Part shown: positions 48,238 to 59,660 of the stretch, one piece after another
How positions within the stretch are numbered: the stretch's first letter is position 1
Layout of the letters: every line of letters starts with the position of its first letter
DNA from: Hippopus hippopus
Lineage: Eukaryota > Mollusca > Bivalvia > Cardiida > Cardiidae
Length of the DNA: 64,000 bases
Direction of reading: 5' to 3'
NCBI GenBank assembly: GCA_946811185.2
Contig: OX328109.1
Coordinates: 14,420,255-14,484,254 of the forward strand
Program-made: the position numbers and the translations under genes
Notes under the pieces: model-generated
The model's database searches: none
What the model was told of the DNA's origin: nothing
What the model saw: the letters and a program-made list of their open reading frames with translations, nothing else

Positions 48238-48537
48238 GAATAATATTATAGTAATGACAATATTCATAATCCTTCGATGATATTTTAGTCATGTTTCACG
48301 AACATAGCTTATTATACCGTCCAGAGCTCCAAATAGAGGAAGTGATTGTGTTTTCAAAATTGAAAATATTAGTTATTCTCCGCTAAACCCTTTTCTGTGG
48401 GTACTCGTTAGAATCGTCTCATCGAGACGATTCTAATGAGTACCTACAACATAGGGTTTCAAAGAGAAATAATGGATTTAGAATACCAACACTCCCTCTT
48501 ATCTGGAGCTCTGAATTGTCACCATAATAATATTGAA
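48238..48537. mobile_element. Fold-back element (family S, single copy here)
   Basis: Imperfect inverted repeat of about 300 bp: outer AATATTATAGTAATGACAAT / ATTGTCACCATAATAATATT, central palindrome TTAGAATCGTCTC / GAGACGATTCTAA at about 48408-48436, and CAGAGCTCCAAATAGAGG mirrored by CCTCTTATCTGGAGCTCTG-type sequence. Confidence 0.75.
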
Positions 48538-48554
48538 TACACGACATGTACTAG

Positions 48555-48760
48555 CCTTTATCCTACTAAATAAAAGAAATGAAACTTTCAAGCCGATATT
48601 AAAAACCCAAATATTGCTGTTTGAAAGGTATTTTTAGAGGAAAGATATCGCCTGATCGGACTGTAGATCCAAGATCAGACTGCACATTCTGTGCAGTCTG
48701 ATCTTGATCTACGCTGTCCGCTAAAAGTCAGTGAGCCGCGCTTAGCATCCTAAAGGCTAG
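48555..48760 (-). mobile_element. Family B hairpin MITE, copy 12
   Basis: Reverse copy with complete hairpin (about 48672-48710). Confidence 0.85.
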
Positions 48761-49134
48761 TTTCGGCCTAACTGTACAAGCTGACCTTTGACCTACTTTT
48801 TGGCACTAGTCTCAAATGAATTAAAAGTACTTTGCAATTGGTCAAAAATGTAGACAGGTTTATTTTGCGGGCCTCTTCGGGCCTTGTTCAGCCCATTTAT
48901 GACACCAATATACTAGGGTTGCTACATAAGTGTGGGCGTAGGAGCGGTAGTATGCGTGCATGAGTGCGCGCACACAGTGTTTTCTGTATCTTTAGTAAAC
49001 AAAAAAAAATATTTGAATGAGACTCAATTAAATAAACAATAAATACGGTTAATCAATACCCCTCAGCACTTATTCACACATTAGCAAATGGATGTGATAG
49101 AAGATGACCTTTTTTGTACTTATTGGCATTTTTA

Positions 49135-49402
49135 TATGAGACATGCTCTGTGAAGAAGGGGGCTTAATGCATGTGCAAAAGAGGATCGATCCATGTCAGC
49201 TTGTGCATGGACTCGACCAAATTGAAATTTGCATTTGCAGGCGACAAATTAGAATATTGCTCAAAAGATGACTTTTGTCTTTAATGGGGTAGAAAACATT
49301 GTGGGGAAAAGGAGAAAATGCTGGCTACCAGCATTTTCTCCTTTACCCACGATGTTTTCTAAAGCCTCTTTCATGGTCGTAATTGATTGATACAGAGTTA
49401 AA
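49135..49402. mobile_element. Family D 5' fragment fused to a reverse family A copy
   Basis: 49135-49215 matches the family D start (GAGACATGCTCTGTGAAG ... CCATGTCAGC). 49215-49402 is family A with hairpin 49293-49355. Confidence 0.75.
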
Positions 49403-49644
49403 AATGAAGCCAGAATAGTGCTCACACTATGTACGTGAGTTTAGATTCCAGATCAGACAAGATCTACTCAAGTCCGCTCGGTTGTTGACATGTTCGATAA
49501 GGCTCTCGATGTAGCCTCGCGACTACAAAAAAATCAAAGCACTGAAAGTCCTGAACAGCCTGAAAGTTTTGAAACTTATGGAGCGGTATTGAGCTATAGT
49601 TTTGATGTAATGAAAAAGAAATTCCATCACAAGTCATGTAATGC

Positions 49645-49648
<4 letters not shown>

Positions 49649-49681
<33 letters not shown>

Positions 49682-49682
49682 T
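49649..49682 (+). repeat. (AAT)n microsatellite
   Basis: About 11 uninterrupted TAA/AAT triplets. Confidence 0.95.
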
Positions 49683-49764
49683 TTATGTAGAGAAGATAAC
49701 ATGTTAAGACATAATCTTATTTTCTACATACATAATCTTATTGATGTAATGCATTATATGTAAT

Positions 49765-50115
49765 TTAAGATACACCTTCACTCGTTTTCAGCCATTTTAT
49801 TAAATCCATTTTATACTTATTTTATGAAACTATAACTGTACTTGTATCTTCATGCCAAATATTGCCCCTGATGGTTGCAAGATAGCATAGATTACAACGG
49901 ATAGAAAATGCATTTCATGTTTTGGAGGCCTTCAGGTCAATCGCTGTTGTCATTTCCGGTTTTAAGCGAGGAAAAATTCCTTGTGTTTTCATCATCCCTT
50001 TCACCGCATATATTGGTAAGTTATCCTTTTGTACTCAGCTAAGCCATTCTACACATTTTCAAGTTGTAAAAGTGTGTTATTTCTCTAGCTTTAAGGATGC
50101 ATCTTTAACTAGTGG
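49765..50115 (+). mobile_element. Family R element, copy 5
   Basis: Forward copy (TTTAAGATACACCTTCACTC ... AAGGATGCATCTTTAAC). Confidence 0.75.
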
Positions 50116-50264
50116 AGTTAGCAAGGGCAGTGAATGTCAAAGCTGTTCTGCCAAGCAGACTGCGGAGTAATTGTTATTTTACGACTTACTAAGGAGTGGT
50201 AATTTGATTCATCAATCTGATGCGTTTTTGTGCCGGTTTTAAAAATTTTGGACTGTAAACACAT

Positions 50265-50630
50265 GTAGCGTTATCTGCATAAGTCATATTCTTCGAGGAT
50301 TCGACCTGTCTGCTATGACGCATCACCCATCTCATATAAAGGGGAAAAGTAGGGCTTATACCAAAGCTATTACCAAGGCTGTAGGGGCTGATTTAATAAA
50401 TGACCGGTGCATAAGTTACATGCTAGCTGGTCATAGCTAAATGAATCGCACCATGTAGAGTTTTACTGAGTAAACGTTCATTTTATTTTGAAATTCAAAG
50501 TAACGATTGTCGTTTTGAAAAGTAGTCCGGTTCTGTACCCAGAATGCCCAAATCAGATAGATGTGTGTTTGTAGAATGCCATCTAGCGGAAGATAATGGC
50601 TTTTCTACTGGTATTAGATTTCGACTTTAT
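50265..50630 (-). repeat. Family T repeat, uninterrupted copy (empty site)
   Basis: In reverse orientation it reads straight through the Polinton junction: the left-flank equivalent (complement near 50471-50590) is joined to the right-flank equivalent (near 50395-50461) with a single AGTAAA at 50462-50467 in place of the duplicated AATAAA. It is therefore a paralogous pre-insertion site. Confidence 0.9.
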
Positions 50631-50877
50631 ACACATCTGGACTGTATGTCCGGTAGTAACAACAACGAGGTTGGGGTGTAAAAGCTAAAACCGAAAGTAA
50701 AATGAGTAAAGCGCGAGGGTGTATTGCAGTATTTGGTTCCGGTCAGACCGATCACAGGAAGCGGATTTGTTATACAAATCCGCCTACTGACCTTTCTCTT
50801 ACTTGATTATAATAAATACTTTTTCTTTAATGACCATTTACGCTTTTAAAGATTATAATTCGTTCAGTAAATCTTAG

Positions 50878-51085
50878 CCCTTAGGCTGCTAAGCGCGACT
50901 CAATGGCCTTTTGCGGACAATGTAGATCAAGATCAGACTGCACATAACGTGCAGTCTGATCTTGAATCTACACTGTCCGATTAGGAGATATTTTCCCCCG
51001 AAAAAATAATTTTAAAATAATCATATCAGGTTTTTACTATCAGCTAGAAAGTTTCATTTAATCTATTGAGTAGACTGAGGATTAA
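50878..51085 (+). mobile_element. Family B hairpin MITE, copy 13
   Basis: Complete forward copy; hairpin at about 50930-50970. Confidence 0.85.
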
Positions 51086-51314
51086 TCAGTTTGTTGGCTA
51101 AGTGTTCCAATCAAGATAGGACTGGGCGGCTGTGCGAATTGATCTCGATGCACACAATGCAAATCGACACAAGAGTCGCGATTATCAGATTGAGGGTTCG
51201 TGTTACTGTTATCGTTGCATTAAGAGCTGTTCTTTTAACGTGAGAAAAATGAATATATAATGAAACCATGAGGGATTACGTAGCCTATTAATGATTTTCT
51301 CTTACCATCAATAA

Positions 51315-51545
51315 ATGAGCTATACTCTGACAACAGGGGGCTTAATGCATCTCCATGAAGCATGATACCCAGCAGGTTATCACATGAATATGGTCCCATT
51401 AAGTCCATTTTGTCTCACAAACGACTGAATTATGCGGTAGACTGGTTCTTGAACATGGAGAAAATTGACGAATAGCAGCATGTTGATATTTTTTGCAGAT
51501 GTATTAAACTCCCTTTTCTCCGACCATGGTTCAAGTATAAAATAT
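51315..51545 (+). mobile_element. Family D element, copy 8, hairpin deleted
   Basis: Start and GACTGAATTATGCGGTAGAC block present; the hairpin is gone and the end (TTTTTGCAGATGTATTA) follows directly. Confidence 0.7.
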
Positions 51546-51835
51546 ATTGAAACACAGGGTGATTTCAAATACTGTTCACTACTGTTTTGTTGTTGGTTAT
51601 ACAGATAAGGGACTTTCTAAAACATTGTAAAAATCAAAATGAAATTTGCAAAAAGATACGCATATCTCGCTTTCCTTTGTTACAAAATACTTGTAAAATT
51701 TGTTCAGGATTATGCAGCTGGGCACGATATACATCTATGCCAATGGCAAAAGTCACTATCTATAAATATGATCGTGTTGACTTTTTAAGTGTGCATTGTT
51801 GAACCGAATAACATACCAGCTATGATAACCCTTAT

Positions 51836-52645
51836 CTAAACAACTAGAGTTTTAACGACCCAGAGAAAGAAGGCTTTTGAAAACATTGTTCGAAAAGGTG
51901 AAACTGCAAAGGTGTAACCATCATTTGTGTCGAGCACGCTTGCGGAGAGCGACACAACTTCAACCCGTTGTTTGTGCGTGTGTTCGTGCGTACGTGCGTC
52001 CTTCTTGATTTTGTCCGTGTCATAACTTATATATATAAAGATGGAATTCAAAATAATTTGGACCATTTTTTCTCCTTCATGAGTAGAAGCGCCATTTGTA
52101 ACCTTTGCTTAGGAAGGTCCGAGGTCAAGGTCACGCTTAAAGTACAAATAATAGAATTCTCGTATACATGTATCTTTTTCGAGGCATAACTCCTACATGT
52201 ATGGATGGATTTCAAAATAAATTTTCACACGTATTTTCCTTTACCGATAGTTGTACTATTAGAAACGTTTGTTCATAGCTGTATAGGATCAAGGTCACAC
52301 TGAAAGGTCAGATATTGAATTACCATACATTACATAAATCCGAATGTCTATTTCCGTAAGCAGCACCGAAAATACCCGAACACAGTCACACTTTTTGGTT
52401 CGTACTACGTCTAGTTCGTATAAAAAGTCCGGTTCCTTGCGCTACGAACTACCGAGGTTTTACTGTATTTAGAGTCATAACTTCTACATTCATGGATGAT
52501 TTTCACATTAAATTGGCATTTTGTTCTTCTTCATGAGTAGATATGCGGTTTCAAACATTGGTTCAGGTAGATCCATTAAATTTATGGTCTGCAAATGCTT
52601 TCAATTTGGACAAGTCTAAAATTTCATCGAGTGGTAAAGGGGTAT
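51836..52645 (+). mobile_element. Family A copy interrupted by a 640-bp degenerate tandem repeat
   Basis: The left end (51836-51930) and right end (52570-52645, CTGCAAATGCTTTCAATTTG) of one family A copy flank 51935-52565. That insert contains repeating blocks GTCATAACTTCTACATNCATGG, TTCTTCATGAGTAGA and GGTCAAGGTCACACT-like sequence, a common style of molluscan repeat. Confidence 0.65.
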
Positions 52646-53082
52646 CAAACTTTCCCATACTTTTACTTTTCCGAGGAGGAAAACTTTAGTAAACATTGTG
52701 AGAGAAGGAGATTTTTTTCCTTTTCTTACAATGTTTTATAATTTTATACACACAAGTCCCACAGTGCGACTAATATCCAATCTGTCGTCTGCAAATGGTT
52801 TCAATATGGACGAGTGAAAACTTCTTTTTTTTTCTATTTGGTCGTCTGGTAAAGCTTGGACCCTTTACACTATCCCAATTTTTTACGACACTGAAAAAAT
52901 TGTGAAAAGATTGTAGGAAAAGGAGAAAATGCTGGTAGCCAGCATTTTCTCCTTTTCCCACAATTTTTTCTACCCCATCAAAGACAGAAATCATCCTTTC
53001 AGCCGCATTCAATTTTTCGTCTGCAAATGCTTTTTACATGGACCAGTCTAAAATGTTTTCGTTTGGTAAAGATTTAATACAA
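52645..53082 (+). mobile_element. Two family A copies in tandem
   Basis: A degenerate copy (52645-52855) and a better one (52855-53082) with hairpin GTAGGAAAAGGAGAAAATGC / complement. Confidence 0.75.
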
Positions 53083-53562
53083 TTCATCAACTGTAAAATG
53101 TACTACAAAATAAAAGTAAGGAAACAAACGACTACTTGTATCAACTGACCCTGGAATTTCTACAAGTTTTTTTATTTAACAGTTGTGTACAGCAAGGGTG
53201 TATAATTGTTTCAAATAGCAAGGTACTTGTACTCGATAAAGATTTCTTTTCTGAAGTTATAATGTCCTTCTTGTATCTTCACGATTGATCGATTGATCGA
53301 TCGATCGGTCGGTCGGCCGGTCGGTCGAACAAGACATTACCCGGTGGGGTGCAATGCAATTACTGTTATGTAATATTAAAACTGTCAAGTGTAGATTGCA
53401 GGGAAATTGACATTGTGCCTTAATTTAGATCAAATTACCTGATAAAACAGCTGATTTTGTTTGATTTCACGTTGATATGCAAATACTCGCATCTGGTCAA
53501 CAAACAAGCTTGTTACTCCTTTCTCACACCAACATTTAGCAAGAATTATCATTTAATATTGA
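53083..53562. other. Non-coding stretch with GATC/GGTC simple repeat
   Basis: Contains a (GATC)n-(GGTC)n run at about 53285-53330; nothing else recognised. Confidence 0.5.
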
Positions 53563-53765
53563 AATGAGTCATGCTCCGGCAAAAGGGGGCAAATTATCAC
53601 ATAATTATGGATCCATAAAATCTATTTTGTCTGATTACGGCGACTAAATCATGAGGAAGAATGGTCCTTGGACATCCAGGAATTTAACAGTAGCAAAAAG
53701 TACATGCCCAGTACTGGGCAGATTGGCCAGAATCGATACTTATTGCAAAAGCAATTCGCAAAGCA
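53563..53765 (+). mobile_element. Family D element, copy 9, diverged
   Basis: GAGTCATGCTCCGGCAAAAG start and GACTAAATCATGAGGAAG block; the hairpin is degraded. Confidence 0.65.
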
Positions 53766-53895
53766 TGACCAAAATAAAGAAAACGAAAGCATTGTTTCAT
53801 TTGCAAGAAACTCTCGCAAAATTTCAGTTGGACTGGTAGATGGAAGATCAGGCTGCATTTTCTGTGTCGACATTTTCATTGACTTTTTTTTTTTT

Positions 53896-54120
53896 GTAAA
53901 CGAGCTTTAAAATTTATGCAAACTGAAGACACCCGACTGGTTCACATTACAAAAATACGATCCCCAGCACATAGGTTTTGTACCCCTGTTCTTAACAAAG
54001 ATTTTTTGTCTAATTCTCGAGAGTTCTCTGAATTTGGAATTGTCAAAATTTTGACTAACTTTTCTGCAAACAGACTTTAAGCTTGTGCAAACTGAAGGCA
54101 CCCAACTCGTTTACATTTTA
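53896..54120 (+). repeat. Direct repeat pair (~50 bp)
   Basis: TTATGCAAACTGAAGACACC and TTGTGCAAACTGAAGGCACC with flanking AACGAGCTTTAAA / AACAGACTTTAAG (53896-53950 and 54069-54120). Confidence 0.7.
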
Positions 54121-54332
54121 GCCCTTAAGCTGCTAAGCACGACTCACTGACCTTTTGTGGACAGTGTAGATCAAGATCAGACTGCACAGAACGTGCAGTC
54201 TGAACTTGAAACTACACTGTCCGTGAAAGAGAATATCATTCCCCAAAATATATTTTTTTGAAATAGCAATATTAAGGTTCTTGCCATCGAACTAAAAAAT
54301 TCATTTCAGTTACTTTGCACGATAAAGGTTAA
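54117..54332 (+). mobile_element. Family B hairpin MITE, copy 14
   Basis: Complete forward copy with mismatches in one hairpin arm. Confidence 0.85.
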
Positions 54333-54354
54333 AGTGCGATCCTCAGTACATAGG

Positions 54355-54840
54355 TCTTAAACTCGAGTTCACCAACCATTCTTAATAAGCCTGATTCTTT
54401 GTTTAATACTCGAGATTTCTCTGAATTTGAAAGTAACGCAAGTTTTGATTTGCTAGACCAAATTATTTAGCCAATCAGAAACCGCGTTACTTTCGCAACT
54501 TAGAATAAGACTAAGAGAGTAATTCAAAATGGTTTCTGAATACGAGCAATGGGCGTTGAATAAAGATACATGTAACCTTTTGATAGCTTACAAGTCTGGA
54601 TCCGCGTGTTTACCAACCATTCTCTTTGTCGGTACTATTCTATAACCAACGATAAGACATCAGGGTCCCCATTCTTACGAAATTCTTTGTCTAATTCTCA
54701 AAAATTTTCTAATTTGAAAGTAACACAACTTCTGATTGGCTAAACCTAATGGTTTAGCCAATCAGAAATTGTGTTAAATTCAAAATCCATAATTAGACCA
54801 AGATTATTCTCAAGAATGGTTGGTGAAAAGTCCTGTCTCG
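54355..54840. mobile_element. Two family H elements side by side
   Basis: Copies at 54355-54548 and 54600-54840, each with ACCAACCATTCT outer arms and GGTTTAGCCAATCAGA-type centres. Confidence 0.8.
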
Positions 54841-55421
54841 ACCAATCAGATAGCAAGCGTTGGAATTCAGAACTTGGTTTAAATATAGAATGGTTTGTAA
54901 ATGCAGACTACAGGGGTGGTATTGTTGACAAGGTGTGAAATATATAACAAACCAGTTCCCGAAATATGACGATAAGATAAAGAAAACGGAAGTTTTACAT
55001 TTACAAAACTATTATGGGCATTTTCCAAAAGTAATTATTTCGTTCGCGATTTAAATAGATTAAGCTGCAACAAGTTTTCAATGGCCTCATGGTGTGTGTA
55101 CGTAACAAATCCATCTTATCAGAGGGAAAAAAAATGTTATTTATTTATACCGCATCCGCCATTGCTGCCACAAGCATGCGTTTGTTGATCTTTTAAATGT
55201 AAAGCAAAAAAGAGAGTTTGTTTTTTAACAATTTGTCGAAATCCGGCTGTACATCTCTTATCAGTAAAATTAATCTAATTTTGAATAATCAATCTAAATC
55301 CGGTTGCATGCTTTTTTTTTTCTTAATTTTCAATGTAATGTAATTTATGCGAAATTGTCACGTGACGTATAAAGTTCCATCAACTGACGACGTACGTATT
55401 GATGTTAAGACTAAAAGATGC
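54841..55421. other. Single-copy stretch, nothing assigned
   Basis: On the minus strand an ATGGCGGATGCG lies before GTATAA near 55155-55166, which could be a tiny first exon, but the donor is weak and no partner was found. Confidence 0.3.
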
Positions 55422-55690
55422 AATATATTTTATGTTTGGCCTGCAACACGCGAAAAAGGACATTCGGACTTTTGCGTAAAGTTTCGTCTCGGATCAGCCT
55501 GCGCACTTCGCGCAGGCTGATCCGAGACGACTCTTTCCGACTGTGTGTGATTTTCTGTTTCACGCAAGTCTACTGTAAGACAAAATCTAATGCTGCGCGG
55601 ACTGTGCAGGCTGATCCGAGGGCTGATCCGAGACGACACTTTACGCAAATGTTCGAAAGCCCCTTTTCGCATGTTGCAGACCATTTAGGA
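55422..55690. mobile_element. Family M hairpin element, copy 1
   Basis: TIR-like TGCAACACGCGAAAA / TTTTCGCATGTTGCA, with GCGTAAAGTNTCGTCTCGGA and hairpin GATCAGCCTGCGCACTTCGC. The core resembles families B and D. Confidence 0.8.
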
Positions 55691-55833
55691 GTTTACGATA
55701 TCCTTTTCTATCAGGACATTTCAGGACATCTAGCCCTGCCTATAGAGTGAATGTTTTGAGCTTATAAAAAAAAAAGTCCTGTCAATGCTTTTCTCTTAAG
55801 GTATAAATTTTGTTCTTATTGTTCGTGTGCCGA

Positions 55834-56122
55834 GCCTCGGTAGCTCAGTCGGTAGCATGCAAGACTTGAGAACAGGTGGTTGTGGGTTCGATCCCTGGCA
55901 CGGCCAATTTCCTTCCAAGGATTGATGATAGTCAGTACGACAGGATTCATTCCTCTCCGACCGCTGACCATTGTGGGAAAGAAGCCAGTGGCTTGGAAAG
56001 AAAATTGTGTGGAGTACTGGTAAAAGAGACTCCAGGAAAGCATGGATAGGTGTACTGGCCGCCGCGATATAACTGACATAATGTTGAAAACGGCGTTAAA
56101 CACCATACAATCGATCAATCAA
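55834..56122 (+). mobile_element. SINE family E, good copy
   Basis: Head TCGGTAGCTCAGTCGGTAGC with B box GGTTCGATCCC near 55885, typical body, and tail GTTAAACACCATACAATCGA. Confidence 0.9.
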
Positions 56123-56329
56123 AACTTATTGATCATGCAGTCTGTTTAAAACAGGAGACAGTTTAAATGTTAAGACCCAACTGCAACTTCTGTGCCGTCC
56201 AATCGTGATCTACATGATTTCATAAAAGCCACTCATACTGGTGAAAGAGTTATGACGGTGTATATTTTCGTTTGAAGACATTTTTGAAATCTATAAAAAA
56301 AAAAAGATAACCAATACCACTCCAACATA

Positions 56330-56548
56330 CACCAGGGTCCGTATAGGGTCCGTATTTACCAAGTATTCTTAGTTTCAGTGTTAGTCGCATTCTCAAAAAT
56401 TGTCTAAATATGAAAGTATTTGAAAGTAATACAATATCTGATTGGCTAAACCATTTGGTTTAGCCCATCAGATGTTGTGTTTCTTTCTAAATCTGCAATA
56501 AGACTAAAAATGAAACTAAGAGTGGTTGGTGAATACAGGCCTATATTT
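56330..56548. mobile_element. Family H element, copy 5
   Basis: GTATTTACCAAGTATTCTTAG ... GAGTGGTTGGTGAATAC with centre GATTGGCTAAACCATTTGG. Confidence 0.8.
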
Positions 56549-56554
56549 CTAAAA

Positions 56555-56965
56555 AAATTGATTGATTGATCGATTGATTGATTGACTTGATTGACTTGAT
56601 TGGCTGATGTTTAACACCTTTTTTAACATCATTTCAGCCGAGCTCAGGTAGCTCAGTCGGTAGCGTACAGGACTTGAGAACACGGGGTCCAGGGTTCGAT
56701 CCCTGACTACGACCCCTGGGCGGCCAATTTCTTTCCGAGGATTGATGATAGTCACTGTGACAGGATTCATTCCTCTCCGACCGCTGACGATTGTTTCGAC
56801 GATGATTATGTGGGAAAGAAGCCAGTGGCTTGGAAAGAAGATTGTGCGGAGTACTGGTAAAAGACTCCAGGAAAGCATGGATAGGTGCAATGGCCGCCGC
56901 GATATAACTAAAATAATTTTGAAAACGGCGTTGAACACCATACAATCAATCAATCAATCAACATC
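56555..56965 (+). mobile_element. SINE family E, forward copy inserted in a reverse tail
   Basis: A reverse (GATT)n tail with GGCTGATGTTTAACACC (56558-56605) is joined to a full forward copy starting at about 56637 (A box TAGCTCAGTCGGTAGCG; B box GGTTCGATCCC) and ending in (AATC)n at 56940-56960. Confidence 0.85.
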
Positions 56966-57155
56966 ATTTCAGTTAAATCGCGGCGGCAATTAAATAGATA
57001 AAGCTTGTTGTATTTCTGAAATCAGCTTGGACCTTATATCTTCAGTATTATAGCAAAATTAAAAGTAAACTTTGCAGAGTCCATTAGTAAAATGGATATA
57101 CGAGGCATAATCAGTCAGAAATCCCAACATATTGCAGTTTCAGACCTTTAAGCTT

Positions 57156-57747
57156 TTAAAGGGGCATTGAACAACAGTGTGTTTTGCAAGGGTTTTATTT
57201 TTCAGAAAATCTTAACAAAGGCTGGCAATTTTCATTCACTTGAAAAGTTGGCTGCAACTCTTTACCAGACAATCCCGAGTTATAACGACCCTGAAAAAGA
57301 CTACTTTTGGTAACCAGCATTTTCTCCTTTCCCACAATGTTTTATACATTATCGAAAAAAAGAAAGGAATCTTCATTTAAGCGACATTTAATTTGTCGTG
57401 TGGAAATGCTTTTAATTTGGTCCAGTCTAAAATTTTGTCGTTTGGTAAAGAATTATAATTAAAACATACAGAAAACCGTTAGTAACGGTATAAAGCTTTT
57501 ATTGCTCAATAAGGGGTAAGTACATTTTTATCACAACAATATAGATAAAATATCAGTTGGATCCATAGCTCAATACAACTTAAAGGGTCGTGGGTTCGAG
57601 TCCTACCACAGGCATTTTTTTTTTTTTTTTTTTTTATGTTTTCACTCAACTAAGGGTAAACAACCACGTCCTTATTATTTTTACTTACGAAATAACAACT
57701 TTCTCCGCCTTAAAAAATTATCAAAACCAGGTCAATGCCCCTTTAAG
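57156..57747. mobile_element. Family U TIR element containing a nested family A copy and a tRNA-like unit
   Basis: Ends TTAAAGGGGCATTGA and TCAATGCCCCTTTAA. Inside are a partial family A copy (57250-57456) and a tRNA-like head (57555-57613, B box GGTTCGAGTCC) followed by a T19 run. Confidence 0.75.
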
Positions 57748-57904
57748 GTCATATTATCTCACGAGATCTTTAACAGTGTAGATAATATTTCAGACTGTAA
57801 GTTTTGTGCAAGCTCATTCTGATCCACGATGTCCACAAAGGAAACTATTAAAACCGTTTTTGGCAGCAAAAAGATGAATAAAAATATCATATAACCTTTC
57901 AGTG

Positions 57905-58110
57905 TTGACTCTTGCTTGAGGGAAACTTTATTTCCAGCGATTTATCGCCTCTCACCTCTGATCCATGCGAGAAAAGTAGTCAGTGGCTTGGAAAGAAAGG
58001 CGTGTCAGTGCTAGTGTGAGAAAGCCAGGAAACACATGCATAGGTGTACTGACCGCCGTGATATGAACTAAGCTGTTAAAACGGCATTAAACTCCAAAAC
58101 AAACGAGCAA
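57905..58110 (+). mobile_element. SINE family F, 5'-truncated
   Basis: Begins within the body (CCAGCGATTTATCGCCTCTC) and ends GTTAAAACGGCATTAAACTC. Truncation at the 5' end is normal for retroposition. Confidence 0.8.
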
Positions 58111-59090
58111 ATGAATTCTGAATTTTCGCCCTATTGATGTTTACTTGCCAATTAGCCTTTCGTCTAAATTTGCTAGATCGCCGAACTTAGAATAAATCAT
58201 TTCTGAAGTTTTTCACCATCTAATTTACAAAATCCTAGTCTCAAAAGCAAATGTTTGACTTTTTCTCTCATAAAACAAGACAAAAAAGGGATCTCCGGGT
58301 ATCAAAAGCGGATGCAGAAATGATTGATTTTTATAAATGTTTGGTGAGCAATTTCACATCATTAATAAGCCAGTTTTTATTATATGACTTTTGAAGGAAA
58401 TTATTCAGATTTTTTGCAAAATGTAAATTTTGTTTTTTCAATGCTTTTCTTTTTGCGCGAAGCTGTTGGTTTTCATCATGAAACCACTGTAAACGATGCG
58501 TAACAGTACTGATAAATAACCTCCAAGGGCGGAGATTGAATCACCAAAATGACATGTTCTTCATTTTCTTTTTTAAGTTAAAAATCAATAAACAGAAATC
58601 GTTCTTTGAATTTTCCTGTTCTGGCGAGTAAATAACTATCAGCGATGGTTAAAGTCACCGGAGCGAACCGGATCGAACTAAATAACCGGATTAGTTTGGT
58701 CCGAATCAGATCAGACTTAATAACCGGATTGGCCGGATCTGACATGTTAACCGGATCGAACTATTTTTCTTCAATCTTGGAAGGACCAACCAAGTTTTAT
58801 CTTTATCGAGGCTGTTTATTCCACATTCGCTAGTCTGTCAGTACTTTCAATACTTAGATTTTAGTAAAAGGGTCACTGATATGGCAAAAATTATATTTCA
58901 TGTACATGTAAGAATTGCAATAACGGGGCGGACCCCTTTTATGCCCTGATTTATAATGCCAAATAAATCTTTTGACTCCTTTTTATGTAATAGATATAAA
59001 AGAAACAAGGTCAAGTTTATCCTGTAATTAGACTCAAGAGCGAAATCTTGAAGCAAACATTGTCAAGTGGTACTTGTTGTATTTTTTCTA
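58111..59090. other. Single-copy stretch with an ACCGGAT-type repeat patch
   Basis: 58655-58765 holds five or six diverged copies of AACCGGATYNGAC-like sequence; otherwise no gene or repeat found. Confidence 0.45.
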
Positions 59091-59284
59091 GAACGATAAA
59101 TTATTAAAAGTAGCTTTAGACTCTTCAGAACAGTGTAGATGAATGCGATATTAGGTCCTTTAGGACTAGAATTATTCGAATAACATTTGTCTTATGTGGA
59201 CAGCGCAAATTTATTCAGCGCATTGATTTCTTTTCCTGACATGTTTTTGCAAGGTCTTAGTTGACAGCGTAGATCCAAGTCACA

Positions 59285-59660
59285 TTAAAGGCCCTGTAGC
59301 TGCCAAAAGTGAAACAATGAGGTGAAGAAATGCGTCTGAATTGAAAATGTAAAAAGTATGAAAATTATGGTGAAGATGGCATTCTGTTATTTTACGGTCG
59401 GTCCAAGTATTAGGAGCTTGCTGAAAAATGAATTTTCAAGTCAGGTAAAAGAGTAAACAAAAGATACGGCGACCTTGCAACTTTTAACCTAGTTTTAGAT
59501 TTCATTTTTCTACCGTGGACTAACTCATGTACCGACCCTTCACTTACTGTTTGTCATCTTCACAATAATTCCCACACTTTTAAATGTTACCATTGATATT
59601 TAAATGCGTTGTAATAGCCGCAATGTTTACTTTTGGCAGCTACAAGGCCTTTGGGACGCA
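59285..59660 (+). mobile_element. Family G element, copy 6
   Basis: Complete: TTAAAGGCCCTGTAGC to ACAAGGCCTTTGGG with both arms; it lies inside the 36-bp repeat region. Confidence 0.75.

Noticed and set aside
51587..51802. 71-codon plus-strand frame after a possible acceptor (GTTGGTTATACAG)
   Set aside because: No donor in phase and no recognisable protein features; left unassigned.
55850..55905. tRNA gene-like sequence (also near 4620, 15830, 56640, 62450 and 63360)
   Set aside because: A and B boxes are present, but cloverleaf pairing fails and SINE bodies follow; these are SINE heads, not tRNA genes.
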